Origin: DASUFE01 sp036274675
GTDB taxonomy: Bacteria > Pseudomonadota > Gammaproteobacteria > HTCC5015
DNA: 18,118 bases
Reading direction: 5' to 3'
Assembly (NCBI GenBank): GCA_036274675.1
Contig: DASUFE010000055.1
Span: 1 to 18,118, forward strand
Shown here: positions 1 through 7,245 of the stretch, piece by piece
How the letters are laid out: each line of letters begins with the position of its first letter
How positions within the stretch are numbered: the first letter of the stretch is position 1
Made by a program: the position numbers and the translations under genes
Notes under the pieces: generated by a model
The model's input: only the letters and a program-made list of their open reading frames with translations
Told to the model about the DNA's origin: nothing
The model's database searches: none

Positions 1-205
1 CGAATCGGACGGCATCAGCGATCCGAACTTCACGCCGGATCCGAACGATCCCGCGAAGAAGCACGATCCGATGTGCGATCCGAACGCGGCCAACCAGTAC
101 AACTCGGCGTACAAGACGGGCGCCATGGACAACGCTCCGCATGCGGGCCGCTGGTTCCCTGAAGCATTCCATGTCCTGTTGCAGAACGCCTATCCGCCGC
201 TGTAA
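1..205 (+). CDS. GH6 cellulase (cellobiohydrolase), C-terminal fragment, cut by the window edge
   Basis: Only the last 67 codons are present, read from base 2, with the stop at 203-205. The peptide includes ESDGISDPNF and HAGRWFPEAF and ends NAYPPL. It aligns without gaps to the end of the GH6 domain of the large enzyme at 2659-6009. The ESDG segment corresponds to the end of the GH6 KP-x-GESDG motif, whose Asp is the proposed catalytic-base region. Over the first 88 bases I count 7 mismatches to 5466-5553, so the two copies are close paralogues. Unlike the second copy, this protein stops right after the GH6 domain, with no Pro-rich linker or extra module. GH6 enzymes are inverting beta-1,4-glucanases acting on cellulose; the protein is presumably secreted, but the N-terminus is outside the window. 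A terminator follows at 270-304. Confidence 0.88.
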   Translation, partial: ESDGISDPNFTPDPNDPAKKHDPMCDPNAANQYNSAYKTGAMDNAPHAGRWFPEAFHVLLQNAYPPL

Positions 206-269
206 TACCACGGGCGGTATAACAAGAAAGCCGGAGCGTTGCTTCCGGCCTGAAGAGTAAGACAAATAG

Positions 270-304
270 GCCCCGCTTTCCCTTGGAAGGCGGGGCTTTT
301 TTTT
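270..304 (+). terminator. Rho-independent terminator after the GH6 gene
   Basis: A 12-bp stem (270-281 paired with 285-296, one G-T pair) with a 3-base loop is followed by eight T at 297-304. It lies 65 bases after the GH6 stop codon and separates that gene from the TolB-like unit. Confidence 0.93.
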
Positions 305-399
305 GTTATATCCAACCGAGGTTTTTGGGGGCTGTTTGTGCCAATCCGGCCGATTGGGTATCATTCCGGTTGGTTACGCTTTAATACGAGGAGCAGAGC

Positions 400-1566
400 A
401 TGATCACATCTCCGTTATCCCTGCAGCACTCTTTTGTGATACCTCGCTGCTTGCGCTGCACAGCCGCGCTCATATTGTCGTTAGTGGCCACGGCTGTTCA
501 TGCGGATATCATTTTTACCGCCAAGGTCATGGGCCCGGTAACCAGCATTTATGCGGTGGACGAATCGGGAAATCTTAAAAAAATTACGGCTGATGAAAGA
601 TGGCGCGATATGGACCCAGACCGGCGGAAAGGATGGGTGACTTTCAGCTCGGACCGCGAGAAAGACGCCAAGATCGATATGTATAAAACGAGCGAAGATT
701 ACAATGTGTATGTAATCAAGGATAACGGCAAGTCGTTGCGTAAAATCACTGATAGCCCCTACGATGACGTGGTGCCGAAACTGAGCCCCGACACGAAGTA
801 TGTCGGATATGTGCACCAGCCGCCGGATCAAAAGCAGGAGCTAAGGGTTGTAAAGCGCGGCGGCGGCCGCAACCGGGTATTGGCTACTGCCGATACTATA
901 CTTGATCTCTCCTGGTCTCCGGACGGCAAATCGATTGCATATGCACCGGCCGTGGGAACCGATTCAATGCTGATGACGGTCGATATGGCGGGCGGCGAGC
1001 CCCGCAGTCTGGTGAAAGTTTCGATCGCGCCGCCTCCGGCCGACGCAAAAGATACCGAAGGTTTTCTAACACAGATAGTCTCCGTTCAATGGTCGCCGGA
1101 TGGAGAAAAAATCGCTTATATCCGCCACCCTCTCAAGCAGGGCGCGGTGCGCGAATTGCACGTCTTTAATCTTAAGACCGGCGCCAACTTCCGCGTGTCC
1201 GATGCGGTGGCGCAGGTACAGCATCCGATAGTCTGGTCGGCGGATAGCAGCAAGCTTCTGTATTCGGCCTTGATCGGTTATAGATATTATTACGACGAAA
1301 AAACCTATAAAAAGGTATACGAGGGAGGAATGGAAATTTTCTTATCCACCCTCGAAGGCGACAAAGTGACCACGCTGCAGCTGACCAAGGGCGATGATTT
1401 GTTCAAGTCTCCCACGTTTTCTCCGGATGAGAAACGGATCGCCTTTCTTTACGCCGATGCCCTGGAGGAGAGAACGCTTTCATTGCGAATCATGAACCTG
1501 GACGGCACGGACATGAAGGAACTGTACAATTCGGTCGCCCAGCGCTCTTACTTGCAATGGAAGTAA
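400..1566 (+). CDS. Secreted TolB-like beta-propeller (PD40/WD40-like repeat) protein
   Basis: A 388-residue protein with an N-terminal hydrophobic segment (residues about 19-33) and a plausible signal peptidase I site, AVHA before DIIFTA, so it is probably periplasmic. Repeated PD40 strands characteristic of the TolB-like propeller are visible at about residues 128-138 (LSPDTKYVGYV), 170-181 (LSWSPDGKSIAY), 229-240 (VQWSPDGEKIAY), 277-287 (IVWSADSSKLL) and 340-348 (FSPDEKRIA). The start at 400 is supported by a GAGGAG-type ribosome site about 8 bases upstream. It is not canonical TolB: no pal/tol genes are near, and the gene sits between two GH6-encoding genes. The next gene begins 45 bases downstream on the same strand, so the two are likely co-transcribed. 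Function unknown; protein-protein or envelope-stress scaffolding is the usual inference for this fold. Confidence 0.85.
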   Translation: MITSPLSLQHSFVIPRCLRCTAALILSLVATAVHADIIFTAKVMGPVTSIYAVDESGNLKKITADERWRDMDPDRRKGWVTFSSDREKDAKIDMYKTSEDYNVYVIKDNGKSLRKITDSPYDDVVPKLSPDTKYVGYVHQPPDQKQELRVVKRGGGRNRVLATADTILDLSWSPDGKSIAYAPAVGTDSMLMTVDMAGGEPRSLVKVSIAPPPADAKDTEGFLTQIVSVQWSPDGEKIAYIRHPLKQGAVRELHVFNLKTGANFRVSDAVAQVQHPIVWSADSSKLLYSALIGYRYYYDEKTYKKVYEGGMEIFLSTLEGDKVTTLQLTKGDDLFKSPTFSPDEKRIAFLYADALEERTLSLRIMNLDGTDMKELYNSVAQRSYLQWK

Positions 1567-1611
1567 TCGAATAGCGGATCAGACGACCATATCGGCAGCA
1601 GGTGTTAAGGC

Positions 1612-2256
1612 ATGACGAACAAAAAAGGCATATATCTGGTTATTACGGGCATTGTGGCGATAGCGCTGGGTCTTTATTTGTACAACCGGGGCGATACTCT
1701 CCAGGATCAGCCGGCTGCCGGAGCGGGGACTGCCGCGGGGACGGAGGTTTTGCAGACGCCTGCCGCTACGGCCCAGCCGTCCGCCGTCGAGGCCCGGATG
1801 CCGGAACCGGCGTCGGTCGAAATCAGGGAAGAGAAACCGATCCTGGGTCAATTTATGCGCGTCAATGAAATTTACGACGCGGACGGGCAACTGCGGAACC
1901 TGCGGTTTGTCTTCAGGGAGGGAATATTGCCTCAGATGTTGTTCCCCGATAACCGCCAGCTGATCATCAAATACGATCAGCTTGCCAGGAACATGGTCGG
2001 CTTCGGAGCCGCCACTACATACTTTTATTACGAAATCGTCACTCGCGACACCAACGATGACGGCGTCTTTTCAGAGCAGGATGCCATTACCGTCGCGGTC
2101 AGCCGCCCCACCGGTTGGGAATATCAGGTTCTGGAGCGCAATGTGCAGGAAGTCCTGGCTTATGAAGACCTGCCGGAGGAGGAAGCACTGCGTCTTAGCC
2201 TGCGTATGGGCGGCAAGGAAGTAACCCGCGTTTATCCGCTTGGCTTAAAAAAATAA
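1612..2256 (+). CDS. Membrane-anchored protein with an EF-hand-like loop, function unknown
   Basis: A 214-residue protein I cannot assign to a named family. A single N-terminal transmembrane segment (residues about 6-26) follows a short Lys-containing head, so the rest should lie in the periplasm. Residues about 28-70 form an Ala/Pro/Gly-rich, disordered-looking linker. The remainder is a mixed, charged domain. At residues 146-157 the segment DTNDDGVFSEQD fits a 12-residue EF-hand/dockerin calcium loop: acidic or Asn at 1, 3 and 5, Gly at 6, hydrophobic at 8, Ser at 9, Asp at 12. Comparable Asp-Thr-Asn-x-Asp-Gly loops occur in some TolB-like proteins. Its position 45 bases after a TolB-like gene suggests that the two products work together (inference). 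AAGG lies just before the ATG; the ribosome site is modest. Confidence 0.8.
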   Translation: MTNKKGIYLVITGIVAIALGLYLYNRGDTLQDQPAAGAGTAAGTEVLQTPAATAQPSAVEARMPEPASVEIREEKPILGQFMRVNEIYDADGQLRNLRFVFREGILPQMLFPDNRQLIIKYDQLARNMVGFGAATTYFYYEIVTRDTNDDGVFSEQDAITVAVSRPTGWEYQVLERNVQEVLAYEDLPEEEALRLSLRMGGKEVTRVYPLGLKK

Positions 2257-2350
2257 GTATCTTGTTGGCCTTCCTATATGCGTACCGCTGGATTATTTGG
2301 TCCGTGGGGTATCCAAAGCAGATCTGATTTCCGGGATTTTTAAGGTTACA

Positions 2351-2406
2351 GCCCAGACTCCGGACGTCCTACTTTCCTCTAACTGGAAACCTGGGCGATT
2401 TTTTTT
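2351..2406 (+). terminator. Probable Rho-independent terminator after the TolB-like unit
   Basis: The outer stem GCCCAG (2351-2356) pairs with CTGGGC (2391-2396). An inner hairpin TTTCC/GGAAA (2373-2377 with 2384-2388) sits inside it, and eight T follow at 2399-2406. The stem is interrupted, so folding is less certain than for the other terminators here. Confidence 0.55.
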
Positions 2407-2649
2407 CGACCGCGCTTAATATAGTCCAATGCGCAATAAGCCCATCCGCTCGATAAATACCGTAACCGGCGAAAGCCTGCTTCAATAAGGCATCTGCCCT
2501 CGAGTGATGAGGATGATTCAGCGTCGATCAATTCAATACCAAGCGCCGCACCGGATTCCAGTGAATGCAGTACAAGTCCTTTAGGTTGTTTGCGTTTACA
2601 GGGATAGATAAGAAAAGTAAGTAACAGTAAATTGATAAACTACATAATC
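2407..2649. other. Non-coding stretch upstream of the xylanase/cellulase gene
   Basis: Together with 2257-2406 this leaves about 400 bases between confident genes. I see no RNA gene and no strong sigma-70 promoter. TTTACA at 2595-2600 is a possible -35 element, but the -10 at the proper distance (TAAGTA, 2618-2623) is poor. An open frame on the minus strand (2379-2639) has no ATG and is treated as a finding, not a gene. Confidence 0.5.
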
Positions 2650-2656
2650 GAGGGGA
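2650..2656 (+). promoter_or_regulatory. Ribosome binding site deciding the xylanase/cellulase start
   Basis: GAGGGGA is placed just before the ATG at 2659. It favours this start over an in-frame TTG at 2632, which would put nine extra residues in front of a typical signal peptide. Confidence 0.75.
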
Positions 2657-2658
2657 AT

Positions 2659-5600
2659 ATGAGAAAGTTAAAATATCTAGCGCTTACTTTAAGCCTATTG
2701 CTCCCGTTGACAGCGACAGCTCAGCTGGCCAAGGGCAAGCCCAAGTTCCTGGGGAACATCATCGCCAGCAGTGTGCCATCGAATTTCAGCACCTACTGGA
2801 ACCAGGTGACGCCTGAAAACGCCGGCAAGTGGGGTTCGGTGGAACAGAGCCGGGATGTCATGAGTTGGGGCGGCATCGACACCGCATTTAATTTCGCCAA
2901 GCAAAACGGCTACAAGTATAAGCATCACGTTTTCGTATGGGGCCAGCAGCAGCCGACCTGGCTCAGCGGTCTGTCGGCGACGGATCAGCGCGCAGAGGTG
3001 GAAGAGTGGATCAGTGCCTATTGCGCCCGGTATCCGAGCACCGATATGGCCGATGTGGTCAACGAGCCCTTGCATGCGCCCGCGGAATACAGAAATGCCT
3101 TGGGCGGTTCCGGCAGTACCGGCTGGGACTGGGTTATCACCACGTTCCAGATGGCCCGGCAGTATTGCCCGGGTGTGACTCTGTTGCTGAACGATTATGG
3201 CATCACCAATGACAATACTGCCACCACGAATTACTTGCAGATCATTTCGGCTCTGCAGTCTCGCGGTTTGATCGACGGTATCGGCGACCAGGTGCATACC
3301 TTCAACATTATCGGTTATTCCGCCAGCACCCTGCAGAACAACCTTAACCGTCTGGCCGCGACCGGCTTGCCGGTATATGTGTCGGAGTGGGATGTGGAGT
3401 CGTCGAACGATCAGACTCAGCTGACGGAGTATCAACAGAAGTTCCCGATCTACTGGGAGAATTCCAGCGTCAACGGCGTTACTCTGTGGGGCTATATCCA
3501 GGGCACGACCTGGCGTACTGATACCTGGCTGGTTGCCGGCAGCAATGTCGGTGCCAGCGAGCGGCCTGCCATGCAGTGGTTGAAAAGCTATATTACCGGT
3601 TCTTCGAGCTCCAGTTCTTCGTCGAGCAGCTCCAGCTCTTCGAGCTCGTCCTCGAGCAGCAGCTCATCGTCATCGAGCAGCTCCAGCAGCTCGTCCAGCT
3701 CCAGCAGCAGCTCCACTTCGAGCAGCAGCACGAGCGGCGGCACCTCGCTGGTGGTGGAACTGGAAAGCCTCTCAGGCCAGAGCCTGTTCTCGCCCTTCGT
3801 GGTGGTGAACGACTCGGCGGCTTCGGGCGGCCAGGCCATCGAGTGGCCGAACAACGGCGCGAACCAGAATTTCGGCACGCCCTCGGATACCTCGACCGGT
3901 CAGGTGCAGATCAGCTTCACCTTGTCGCAGACCGCGAACGTAGCGTTCCAAATGCTGGCGAACCTGGGGGGCCAGGATAACGACTCCTTCCACTACAAGC
4001 TCGACTCGGGTGCGTGGGCTGCGCAGAACAACCAGGCGACCAGCGGTTACGGCACGATCACGCCGGCGACCTTCAGCAATCTGTCGGCCGGCGCGCACAC
4101 GCTGCGTATCGTCCGGCGCGAAGACGGCGCGCGGCTGGATAAGGTGACGCTGACGGTCTCCGCGGGTTCGATCAGCGGTTCGACCTCGTCGAGCTCCAGC
4201 AGCTCGTCCTCGAGCAGCAGTTCCAGCTCATCGTCCAGCAGTTCGTCCTCGTCGAGCTCTTCGAGCAGCTCCAGCTCCTCGTCCTCCTCGAGCAGTTCAA
4301 GTTCGTCGAGTTCCAGCTCTTCGTCAAGTTCATCGAGCAGTTCCAGCAGCAGTTCGTCGTCTTCGTCGAGCAGTTCCAGCTCTTCGAGTTCGTCCTCGAG
4401 CAGCAGCTCCAGCACGACCACCAGCAGCGGCCATGCGGATAACCCCTTTGCCGCCTCCAGCAAGTGGTACGTGGATCCGATCTGGTCCGCCAAGGCGCGC
4501 GGAGAATCGGGCGGCTCGGCTATCGCAAATTACAACACCGCGGTGTGGATGGATCGTATCGGCGCGATCACACAGAGCCCGGGTGGGCTGCGCGAGCACC
4601 TGGATAATGCGTTGGCGCAGGGCGCCGACCTGTTCCTGTTCGTAGTCTATGACCTGCCGAACCGCGACTGCGCGGCGCTGGCTTCCAACGGCGAGCTGAC
4701 GATTTCCGGCGGCGGCATGGCGCGTTACAAGTCGGAATACATCGACGCGATCTACGACATCGTGTCCGATACCGCGTACCGGAATATCCGGATTGTGGCG
4801 ATCATCGAAGTCGATTCGTTGCCGAATCTGGTGACCAACCTGAGCGTTCAAGCTTGCTCGGAGGCGAACGGCGCCACAGGCGGCTACCGTGAGGGCATCA
4901 CCTACGCGCTGAACAAGTTGTCGGCTCTGCCGAACGTGTACAACTATCTCGACATCGCGCACTCGGGCTGGCTGGGCTGGTCGTCCAACTTCGGCCCTGC
5001 GGTGACTCTGATCAGCGATGTGATCAAGGGCACCAGCAAGGGTTGGGGCAGTGTCAACGGCTTTGTCAGCGACACCGCGAACTACACGCCGGTGGAAGAG
5101 CCTTTCCTGCCGGATTCCAGCCTGGTCGTGGGCGGCAATCCGATCAAGGCGGCCGCGTTCTATGAGTTCAACGACTACCTGGAAGAGCTCGATTACACCC
5201 AGGATTGGCGCGACGCGATGATCCTCAAGGGAGCGCCCAGCAGCATCGGCATGCTGATCGACACCAGCCGTAACGGCTGGGGCGGCTCGAGCCGTCCGAC
5301 CAAGGTCTCGACCAGCACCACGTTGAACACCTATGTCGACCAGTCGCGTATCGACCGCCGCTACCATCGCGGCAACTGGTGTAACCAGCCGGGCGGCGTG
5401 GGATTCAAGCCCTGGCCGGATCCCTATCCCGGCATCGACGCTTTTGTATGGGTGAAGCCGCAGGGCGAATCGGACGGCATCAGCGATCCGAATTTCGAGG
5501 TTGATCCGAACGATCCTGCGAAGAAGCACGATCCGATGTGCGATCCGAACGCGAAGAACCGCTATAACTCCGCGTACCCCACGGGCGCACTGCCAGATGC

Positions 5601-6009
5601 GCCGCATGCGGGCCGCTGGTTCCCGGGAGCATTCAAGATCCTGCTGCAGAACGCGTACCCGCCGGCGAGCGATCCGGCCGGCCCGCCGCCGCCCCCGCCG
5701 CCGCCGCCGAGCGACTGCGCGGGCCTGGATCCGGCAAATCCGCTGCTGATCAGCGCTCCGGCCACGGACGTGATTGTCGACTTCAACTGCGAAGCGCCTA
5801 TCTATGTACAGTTCGCGGGTCCCGCTGCGCAGGTTTATGTCGACCAGACCGGCAGCGCGTTCAACGTAACGTTGAAGTTGAACACCGGTGTAACCCTCAG
5901 CGGTTCGGGCTACTTCTGGTCGCCGAACGCTGGCGGCGCCACCGGGCTGACCATCACGCGAAATTCGGATGCAAAGACGGTCAAGCTGCGCTATTCGGCC
6001 CAGCAGTAA
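2659..6009 (+). CDS. Bifunctional secreted GH10 xylanase / GH6 cellobiohydrolase, multi-modular
   Basis: A 1116-residue enzyme predicted to cleave both xylan and cellulose outside the cell. The signal peptide (residues 1-21, cleavage near TATAQ) is followed by a compact GH10 domain (about 25-313). GH10 marks are TPENAGKW, the acid/base E136 in VVNEPLH, and the nucleophile E243 in YVSEWDVE, where Trp replaces the usual Leu. Poly-Ser linker 1 covers 315 to about 360. A CBM6/35-like beta-sandwich (about 362-503) begins VVELESLSG and ends ARLDKVTLTV. Poly-Ser linker 2 covers 508-590. The GH6 domain (about 592-1010) shows YDLPNRDCAA (D670), IIEVDSLPNLV (D719, catalytic acid) and KPQGESDG (D939). 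Nine prolines then lead to an unassigned C-terminal module (about 1020-1116). Poly-Ser linkers are typical of Cellvibrionaceae carbohydrases. It is flanked by terminators and is probably monocistronic. Fold assignments are firm for GH10 and GH6, less so for the binding module. Confidence 0.95.
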   Translation: MRKLKYLALTLSLLLPLTATAQLAKGKPKFLGNIIASSVPSNFSTYWNQVTPENAGKWGSVEQSRDVMSWGGIDTAFNFAKQNGYKYKHHVFVWGQQQPTWLSGLSATDQRAEVEEWISAYCARYPSTDMADVVNEPLHAPAEYRNALGGSGSTGWDWVITTFQMARQYCPGVTLLLNDYGITNDNTATTNYLQIISALQSRGLIDGIGDQVHTFNIIGYSASTLQNNLNRLAATGLPVYVSEWDVESSNDQTQLTEYQQKFPIYWENSSVNGVTLWGYIQGTTWRTDTWLVAGSNVGASERPAMQWLKSYITGSSSSSSSSSSSSSSSSSSSSSSSSSSSSSSSSSSSSSSTSSSSTSGGTSLVVELESLSGQSLFSPFVVVNDSAASGGQAIEWPNNGANQNFGTPSDTSTGQVQISFTLSQTANVAFQMLANLGGQDNDSFHYKLDSGAWAAQNNQATSGYGTITPATFSNLSAGAHTLRIVRREDGARLDKVTLTVSAGSISGSTSSSSSSSSSSSSSSSSSSSSSSSSSSSSSSSSSSSSSSSSSSSSSSSSSSSSSSSSSSSSSSSSSSSSSSSSSSSSTTTSSGHADNPFAASSKWYVDPIWSAKARGESGGSAIANYNTAVWMDRIGAITQSPGGLREHLDNALAQGADLFLFVVYDLPNRDCAALASNGELTISGGGMARYKSEYIDAIYDIVSDTAYRNIRIVAIIEVDSLPNLVTNLSVQACSEANGATGGYREGITYALNKLSALPNVYNYLDIAHSGWLGWSSNFGPAVTLISDVIKGTSKGWGSVNGFVSDTANYTPVEEPFLPDSSLVVGGNPIKAAAFYEFNDYLEELDYTQDWRDAMILKGAPSSIGMLIDTSRNGWGGSSRPTKVSTSTTLNTYVDQSRIDRRYHRGNWCNQPGGVGFKPWPDPYPGIDAFVWVKPQGESDGISDPNFEVDPNDPAKKHDPMCDPNAKNRYNSAYPTGALPDAPHAGRWFPGAFKILLQNAYPPASDPAGPPPPPPPPPSDCAGLDPANPLLISAPATDVIVDFNCEAPIYVQFAGPAAQVYVDQTGSAFNVTLKLNTGVTLSGSGYFWSPNAGGATGLTITRNSDAKTVKLRYSAQQ
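3601..3740 (+). repeat. Poly-serine linker 1, low-complexity TCG/AGC/TCC codon tract
   Basis: An almost pure Ser-coding tract joins GH10 to the CBM-like module, with a few Thr and Gly at its end. Serine codons TCG, AGC, TCC and TCA are mixed, so this is not a simple microsatellite at DNA level. The complementary strand is an artefactual Leu/Glu-rich open frame. Confidence 0.9.
4180..4428 (+). repeat. Poly-serine linker 2, about 83 residues
   Basis: The tract is longer than the first linker and ends in a Thr-rich piece (SSTTTSSG) before the GH6 domain. Codon mixing is as in linker 1. Such tracts expand and shrink by recombination, so the length may vary between strains (inference). Confidence 0.9.
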
Positions 6010-6043
6010 CGGTTCTAACTACAACTTAAGAAAAAGAAAAATC

Positions 6044-6077
6044 GCGGGGATCGGGAAACCGATCCCCGCATTTTTTT
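6044..6077 (+). terminator. Rho-independent terminator after the GH10/GH6 gene
   Basis: A perfect 11-bp stem (6044-6054 with 6059-6069) closed by a GAAA tetraloop is followed by A and seven T. It begins 35 bases after the stop codon. Confidence 0.95.
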
Positions 6078-6901
6078 GTCCGCGGGATTTCGCGCCCGCG
6101 CGACGAATTAAAATTCCTTTCCCCGCGGGGAAGGGGCTTGGGAAGCGGGATGCATGAGACTCCCATACAATGTCTCTACGTAAACGGGGAGAGGGGAAAT
6201 AAAGATGAAGAGTTCCGCTCGCTCGGGCGCGAGCTGAGGCGGGTCACTTTTTGTCGCGACAAAAGTAATCAAAAAGCACAGGGCGGCGCGTCCTCTGCGG
6301 CTCTCTGTACTCACTGCGGTGCTCGCGAGTTGAGACGGTCGCGCTGAGCTTGTCCCGACATTGCTAAAACGGCATTCTGGCCGGAAGAGGTTTGGAACGG
6401 AGTCACTCTTCCGCCCCCTATGGCCCGCCGCAGGGATAGTTGAGTTGCAGGCCTAAAAGATCGGCTGTCTTTTTAGCGATCACGGACCCACTGGGGGTGC
6501 GGAGGCGTAAAGCCATCACGTGAACGCGACCCCGTGCAACGCAGATAGCGCCATGCTAACGCGCCAAAGCGAAGCGGCGGCAAGCGCGGGCCATGCAGAG
6601 CATGTTTTCCTTGGTCATCGCCCATCGTCATCTTGAATGCCATGCTCACCGGATTCCTTGATGTCAATAGTCTGCTTGAACTACTTGAACTGCTTGACAG
6701 CAGACACCGTTACTTTCTTTTCCCCTCTGGGTGGAGCACTGAGTGGATCGGTCGCGTGGGCGTGGGAGTCCCACTGAAATCTTCGGTGCGAGGGCGGGGC
6801 GAAACATCTTTATATTTTGTTGCGGTCCGCTGCGCGCTCCACTAACCCATGAAAAATGAGGATTATTATCCGGGCGCGAGAAATTCAATTCTGGATTGCA
6901 C
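6078..6901. repeat. Gene-poor, repeat-like intergenic region between converging terminators
   Basis: About 820 bases without a convincing gene. Frames on both strands are short, lack good ribosome sites and look like translated non-coding repeat. Visible structure: palindromes TTCCCCGCGGGGAA (6119-6132) and TTTTGTCGCGACAAAA (6249-6264), a hairpin near 6217-6235, GTGGGAGTCCCAC (6762-6774), and a 9-base unit three times with changes (6672-6698). The pattern of GTCAC/GTTAC followed by a T-rich run near a palindrome, and the minus-strand reading that includes RCTGSRSRDGF, remind me of dispersed intergenic repeats that yield spurious proteins in many gammaproteobacteria. That resemblance is from memory; only the lack of genes and the palindromes are seen directly. 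Confidence 0.5.
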
Positions 6902-6939
6902 AAAATAAAACCCGGCTGCAATGCGGGACCGCAGCCGGG
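6902..6939 (-). terminator. Rho-independent terminator of the minor-pilin operon
   Basis: Read on the minus strand, a 9-bp GC-rich stem (6931-6939 with 6911-6919) with an 11-base loop is followed by TTTTATTTT (6910-6902). It starts about 20 bases past the stop of the small secreted protein and ends the leftward transcript. Confidence 0.9.
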
Positions 6940-6959
6940 AAAAAAGCAGGGAGGGGGAC

Positions 6960-7205
6960 TTAATCAGCGGTAACGCTATTTGGAATCACCGAACTGGGTA
7001 TCGGCTGTTCGAGCATGAAGGCGGTGCGGATCTGGTCGCAGTCGGCATTGTCGTTCTGCTCGCACAGCCGGATCGCAGTTTCGCAACGGTCCTTGTTTTT
7101 TTCCTTGCTGCAGTAGGTTTTCCATTGCGCGTAATCAAGACCCGATGCGGTCGAGGCAAACCCCGCCAGGCTTAACATCAGAATTCCGAAAGTTTTCTTG
7201 TTCAT
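6960..7205 (-). CDS. Small secreted four-cysteine protein at the end of the pilin operon
   Basis: An 81-residue protein that I do not recognise. Residues 1-22 form a signal peptide (Lys-rich start, hydrophobic core ILMLSLAGFA, small residues before LDYAQW). The mature part of about 59 residues has four Cys (YCSKEK, RCETA, LCEQN, DCDQI), enough for two disulfides, and then a Pro/Ser tail. A GGAG/AAGGA ribosome site precedes the ATG. The gene lies 40 bases after pilE on the same strand and just before the operon terminator, so it is very likely co-transcribed. In Pseudomonas a small gene, pilY2, lies between pilY1 and pilE; this one is after pilE and shows no similarity I can claim. A role in pilus assembly is only guilt by association. 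Confidence 0.78.
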   Translation of the reverse strand: MNKKTFGILMLSLAGFASTASGLDYAQWKTYCSKEKNKDRCETAIRLCEQNDNADCDQIRTAFMLEQPIPSSVIPNSVTAD

Positions 7206-7245
7206 ATCCTTAACTCCCGGCGGGATGTCCGCCTCAGGTTATCGG

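Noticed and set aside
2257..2406. Possible riboswitch in the folded segment after the EF-hand-like gene
   Set aside because: The folded segment is followed by a T-run, like a leader terminator, but I could not match it to any riboswitch consensus. It lies directly after a gene, so a plain terminator explains it better.
3601..4428. Poly-Ser tracts considered as a CRISPR array or microsatellite
   Set aside because: There are no regular repeat-spacer units. Codons are mixed and the reading frame is kept through both tracts, as expected for protein linkers.
4330..5607. A 425-codon open frame on the minus strand opposite the GH6 domain
   Set aside because: It is antisense to a well-supported enzyme with intact catalytic motifs, and its composition is rich in Arg, Ala and Val as expected from the complement of GC-rich codons. 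No domain is recognisable.
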